DNA of 64,000 nucleotides, taken from NCBI GenBank assembly GCA_963573305.1, contig OY754335.1, positions 15,167,501 through 15,231,500 of the forward strand. Reading direction: 5' to 3'. The translations under genes were made by a program, and so were the position numbers. Under the pieces are notes generated by a model. The model was not told the DNA's origin. It saw only the letters and a program-made list of their open reading frames with translations, and searched no databases. Within the stretch, counting starts at the first letter, position 1; each line of letters starts with the position of its first letter. This DNA is from Pyrrhosoma nymphula. Taxonomy: Eukaryota; Arthropoda; Insecta; Odonata; Coenagrionidae. Positions 60,210 to 64,000 of the stretch are shown piece after piece.

Positions 60210-60600
60210 GTTTCTTGGCAAGAACACTGAGGAAAGATGTAAGGAAGAGGTTATTGAAGAATTTAATATGAAGCTTTGTACCAGATGTATTCAAAAGCGA
60301 GACTTTGAGAATGGAGGATTAGAGCAGATTGGAGGACATTGAGGTGTAGGTTTGGTGAAGTCTGGAGAAGTTAAGGGAGAAAGAAGAAAGAGAAATATAT
60401 GAAAAATATAACCAGATATCCCTGAGGAATATTAGAAATTGGGAGGATACTAGAAGGTGATGGAAAGGACGGACAGAATTTTTTACGAGAAGTACATAGT
60501 TGGAATACCAAAGGCCATGATAGAGGGATTTCAGTCAGGAGGAATTTCTAAGAGTATAACATTCAACATATGGCAGTAGAGGATGATAATAACAAAAATA
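60210..60600 (+). mobile_element. Degenerate LINE 3' fragment
   Basis: The plus strand reads EDVRKRLLKNLI then a W-poor decayed RLEDIEV tail, paralleling DIKKRLAKSLIRG of the 34.95-kb copy. Many stops. Confidence 0.45.
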
Positions 60601-61559
60601 AATAAGTAGAAGCCCTATTTAGCGAGAGCTCTTTATACTACCGAAAATGATTGATAATCACTCCACAGCCAATTCCTACAACTGTAACGCTAATTTTGCC
60701 ATTATTTTGGGATTTTTTGGTGAGTGGTGAAAACATTCTGTTGAGAAAGCTATTAAAAATCATATTTTCGTACACTTCAACTACTTATGATCTTATTCAC
60801 TTTCAATTACATCAAATTCCATGTTAGATGTCATACACTGGAATATTAAAAGTCGAATTTTGACACTTAAGGACACATGTACTGTACAGTGCATTGCTGT
60901 ATTGTTATTGCCCTGATGTATTAGGTGCACCAAATATGCTGTGGCTGCAAGTAATGGCAATGCAATGGACTATAAACGGCAAACACTCCGGGAATGAGAA
61001 AAAATGTCATGCCTCCTACTTCTCTAAAAAGTGCATTAAAACGGATATATGTCTCGGAGAAAGTTCTATTAATTGAAATTTGTAAAAATGCTAGACAACT
61101 TAATGACTAAGGTATAACCTACGGGGATTTTGTTCCACGCAAGCACCGGGCTGCTATCTTTGCCAGTTAAATAGTGGAAATAAAGGAGAGGACTTCAACG
61201 TCTGTAAGATCACCTCAGAAAACAGCTGACTTTGGCTTTTTGGAATCATAGAGCCCAATATCACCACCATTTACGATTAGCCCTTAACAGAATACTATCG
61301 TTTGTGTTATTATTACAATAGTTTAGGCTAGAGCTTTGATTCTTGGATAGGGCTCAGTTGTTTATGGAAAGAGGAAAGAGGAAGTTTGCTCAAGATCACC
61401 AGTGCTCTACTGAAACATGCTTTTTCTCTGCGAAGCATCTATTTTGGATATGGCTTGAGAGTCCAGCTGCATGGCTGAGGTGTGCATCTGATTAGAAATT
61501 GTTTGCGTAGAAACGAAAGCTGTCAAAATTCAGCATCCGGTACATGCTATAGCTACAAG

Positions 61560-61870
61560 GGCAAAGCAAAAGGAAGGAGATGTGAAATAAGGAAATGTTT
61601 CAGAGTGGTTGTTGGCTGAGACATAGTGAGATGTACTTGACATAACTGGGTGGGAAAGGAAATTTCTGCCATAAATTTGAGGGAGGCAGAGCAGTTGGGT
61701 GATTAATTAGAGGTAAGGGGATGTTGAAGACTGCAGTTGGAGGTAAAATAATAGTTAGTTGGGGAAGAGGTATGAGACATGACAGATGTGATGAAAGGAG
61801 GTAGTAGGCATACAGAGGGGAAGAGAGAATTAACATGAGGAAAGAGATGCTTGAAATGGAAACGTAGAGA
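61560..61870 (+). mobile_element. Possible LINE-like purine-rich fragment
   Basis: A purine-rich plus strand with RGMRHDRCDERR-like translation resembles the extreme tails of the other LINE pieces but has no diagnostic motif. Confidence 0.2.
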
Positions 61871-62937
61871 ATACGAATTCATAAGACATAGTAAAAATGT
61901 AATGTATACATAAAGCAGAATTTTTATTTGTGTTGTCTTTTACCTATCGTTTATCCATTTACATATAAAGGACTTCCTGGTGAGACAGAAAATTGAATTT
62001 TGCCCAAACGTAGGTAGTGGCTTTTTACCTCCTGTAAAATATTAAGAGCTTTATCATATTCTTTTACACCATTTTTGTTCATTTTTATTCCCTTAAGAAA
62101 ATCATTGGATTCTGTAAAGACAGTATTTCTTAATATTTTAATTTACATACTTACTTTCAAGATATTAGCAAAATTTTTATAATTTGATGGAAAAAATACT
62201 CATAGGTATAATTTTGTTCCTTCATTTAATTTTGTACATATGTATAATTGCATAAATGTTACATTTTCAGTTCCAAAATCAACTATTTTCTCTCAACAAT
62301 AGAAATTTTAATTTCCTAGGCTACCTGAGCATTGTCTCTAAAGGGATATTCATGCATTTACCGGTTGAGTGATCAATTTGAGACTTCCAATAAGATCTTT
62401 GGTGTGGTGATTGTCACCCTAAACTCTCCATTTGTGACACACTTCTAGGAGAACCAACACAAACGGACTAACATTGAAATTGTAATAATAGTAAAACATT
62501 TCAATAGAATTTTTAAGAATTGATTTTTGAAGTTGCCAGGATTTACTCACACTAAGGACGTTGAATGCAATACATTGTTATCCCTCAGAAAAAATAAATT
62601 TTTGAGATTTAATTCTGTTATTTAGATGTAGAATCTCAGTATAATAATACTATGCATCTAGCGATTTGGTATTACTCAATTTGGAATTAAAGCTAATTTA
62701 GTAGCTTCAGCTTTATTTAAAATTAACTCAAGGGCAAATAATTGATTTGGGCCAGAAGTGTTTTCCATGCTCATGACTTAGGATCACTTCCATGAAAAGA
62801 TTTTTACATTTCATTCGGTTGAGTTTTGTACCAATCCAACCATATATAGTTGTTTTTTTTTACTGTGTATCATGTAAAAATATCAGGGATCCCAATTGTA
62901 AGGGTATTTCTTGATGCAAATCAAGCTAAATATTGGG

Positions 62938-63180
62938 GATTGGATTGGTGTGGTGGCTAGAGTTCCGGCTTCCCATCCTGAAGGCCCAAGTTTGAATCCT
63001 TTTGGTGGTGGAGGTTATTCAACGGAATACTGGTCCCAACCTGAGTTCTGTATGGAGAGCACTTTAACAGTAGTTCTCCCTCCATTGGAAGTTAAAATTC
63101 ATTCAATGCATTGGTACTTTTAATTATGAGTTGGCTGGCATCAACTCTTTCAGGCTTCTCTCCACTCTTTCTCAATTCTC
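62938..63180 (+). mobile_element. tRNA-derived SINE, copy E
   Basis: GGTGTGGTGGCTAGAGTTCC and CGGCTTCCCATCCTGAAGGC (A-box region), then AAGTTTGAATCC (B-box) and GGTGGTGGAGGTTATTCAAC, GGAATACTGG, and a GAGTTGGCTGGCATCAACTC tail. Second-best copy in the window. Confidence 0.65.
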
Positions 63181-63339
63181 CTGACATCCTACCATCATAC
63201 CTCTCATGTTCTCAATTATGAAAAAGACGTCAGCTATTGGTAGCATCCCCATACAACCACCCAACAAACAAAGGTGAACACTTCATCAATCTGATTAGGG
63301 TAGGGCCTAGCCACGTTCCTGTCAGTTCACCGAAGTTGA

Positions 63340-63560
63340 GTAACAATAGGCCTGGACGGTGGTTGGATGGGTGGCCCTCCTCCATACCTCTATAAGGGTG
63401 GATGGAGAGGTGACTCTCCTCCAGACCTATACTGGGAAGCCAGTGGGCTTCATACATATACCGAGATGCTCTTGTCCCCTGTCTGCAAGTGGCAGGCAGG
63501 TTAAATGTCGGATGGCACAATGGACCATGAGGTCTGAGTGCCAGGAGGGCTCCAGAAGGC
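63340..63560. repeat. Low-copy repeat-like block
   Basis: Internal repetition: GGTGGATGGAGAGGTGACTC and TCCTCCAGACCTATA echo the preceding GGTTGGATGGGTGGCCCTCC and TCCTCCATACCTCTATA. It resembles repetitive-element sequence, but I cannot assign a family. Confidence 0.35.
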
Positions 63561-64000
63561 CCTACCCATACAATCTACAGTTATCAATCTGATTAGGATG
63601 CCATTTCCACCATATTATGAATAGTTGTCGGTGAACAAAGGCCTGGCAATGCCAACAAATTTATGGCATAATGCACACATAAGGGCATTGAAAAGAATAA
63701 TTTTCCCATAAAATAGAGAACTTCAAAATTTTCACATGTTATCTATTCCAGATAATTGTTCCGAATCTTCTGAGTAGCTTTGTATCTACTATATGATCTT
63801 TTAACATCAAATTGGAAGGTTTATTTTTATCCAACGCTCCATGTTCAATCCTCATTTGAATGTCAGCTGGTGCCTTACACTATTAGAAAATAATACAAAA
63901 TAATATAAATTGTCTTGGACTTGAATTAGTAAAACATTTTTGATAGATTTTGCATTCCATGACCTAAGATCATGAAGCTTTGGAGGAAATTCAAAGCTTA

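Overview
The window looks like an arthropod genome segment, most likely an insect with a large, transposon-rich, AT-biased genome. The reasons are a G-protein beta subunit that matches the insect visual Gbeta76C type, kilobase-scale introns, GT-AG (and one probable GC-AG) splice sites, and dense eukaryotic mobile elements: Penelope-like, LINE, tRNA-SINE, hAT and TTAA-flanked MITEs. Species cannot be named from the sequence alone. There is no prokaryotic operon, CRISPR array or rRNA.

Layout. (1) 1-23.8 kb: a minus-strand gene for a Gbeta76C-like WD40 protein. Six coding exons (start ATG at 23822, sixth exon ending at 1540) join in frame and encode about 316 residues. The last roughly 30 residues should lie beyond the left edge. 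Intron 5 carries a structurally complete Penelope-like retroelement (3124-6198) in antisense orientation, with an 815-codon RT/GIY-YIG ORF between two apparently identical 321-bp direct repeats, each holding a hammerhead-ribozyme-like motif. A possible plus-strand gene end (exons 201-368 and 1089-1199) lies left of the sixth exon. Intron 1 is 12.2 kb and contains several foldback and repeat relics.

(2) 23.8-55.3 kb: an intergenic region with no convincing conserved gene. It holds LINE 3'-end fragments, tRNA-derived SINEs, many inverted-repeat elements, hAT-type MITEs with recognisable 8-10 bp target-site duplications, a TTAA-flanked element, a diverged tandem duplication near 42.5-43.6 kb, and a GC-rich patch near 26 kb.

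(3) 55.3-64 kb: a GC/CpG-rich stretch followed by the start of a plus-strand gene for a putative secreted protein (signal-peptide exon 56303-56363, second exon 58804-58959, compatible phases), which probably continues past the right edge, plus more SINE and LINE debris.

The most distinctive signal is a recurring motif: CTGANGA, then a short hairpin, then CGAAAC. It is intact in the Penelope repeats and decayed, often as head-to-head inverted pairs, at more than ten other places. This suggests that Penelope-type hammerhead ends have been a repeated source of foldback structures here. All calls come from reading the sequence; no alignments or folding programs were run.
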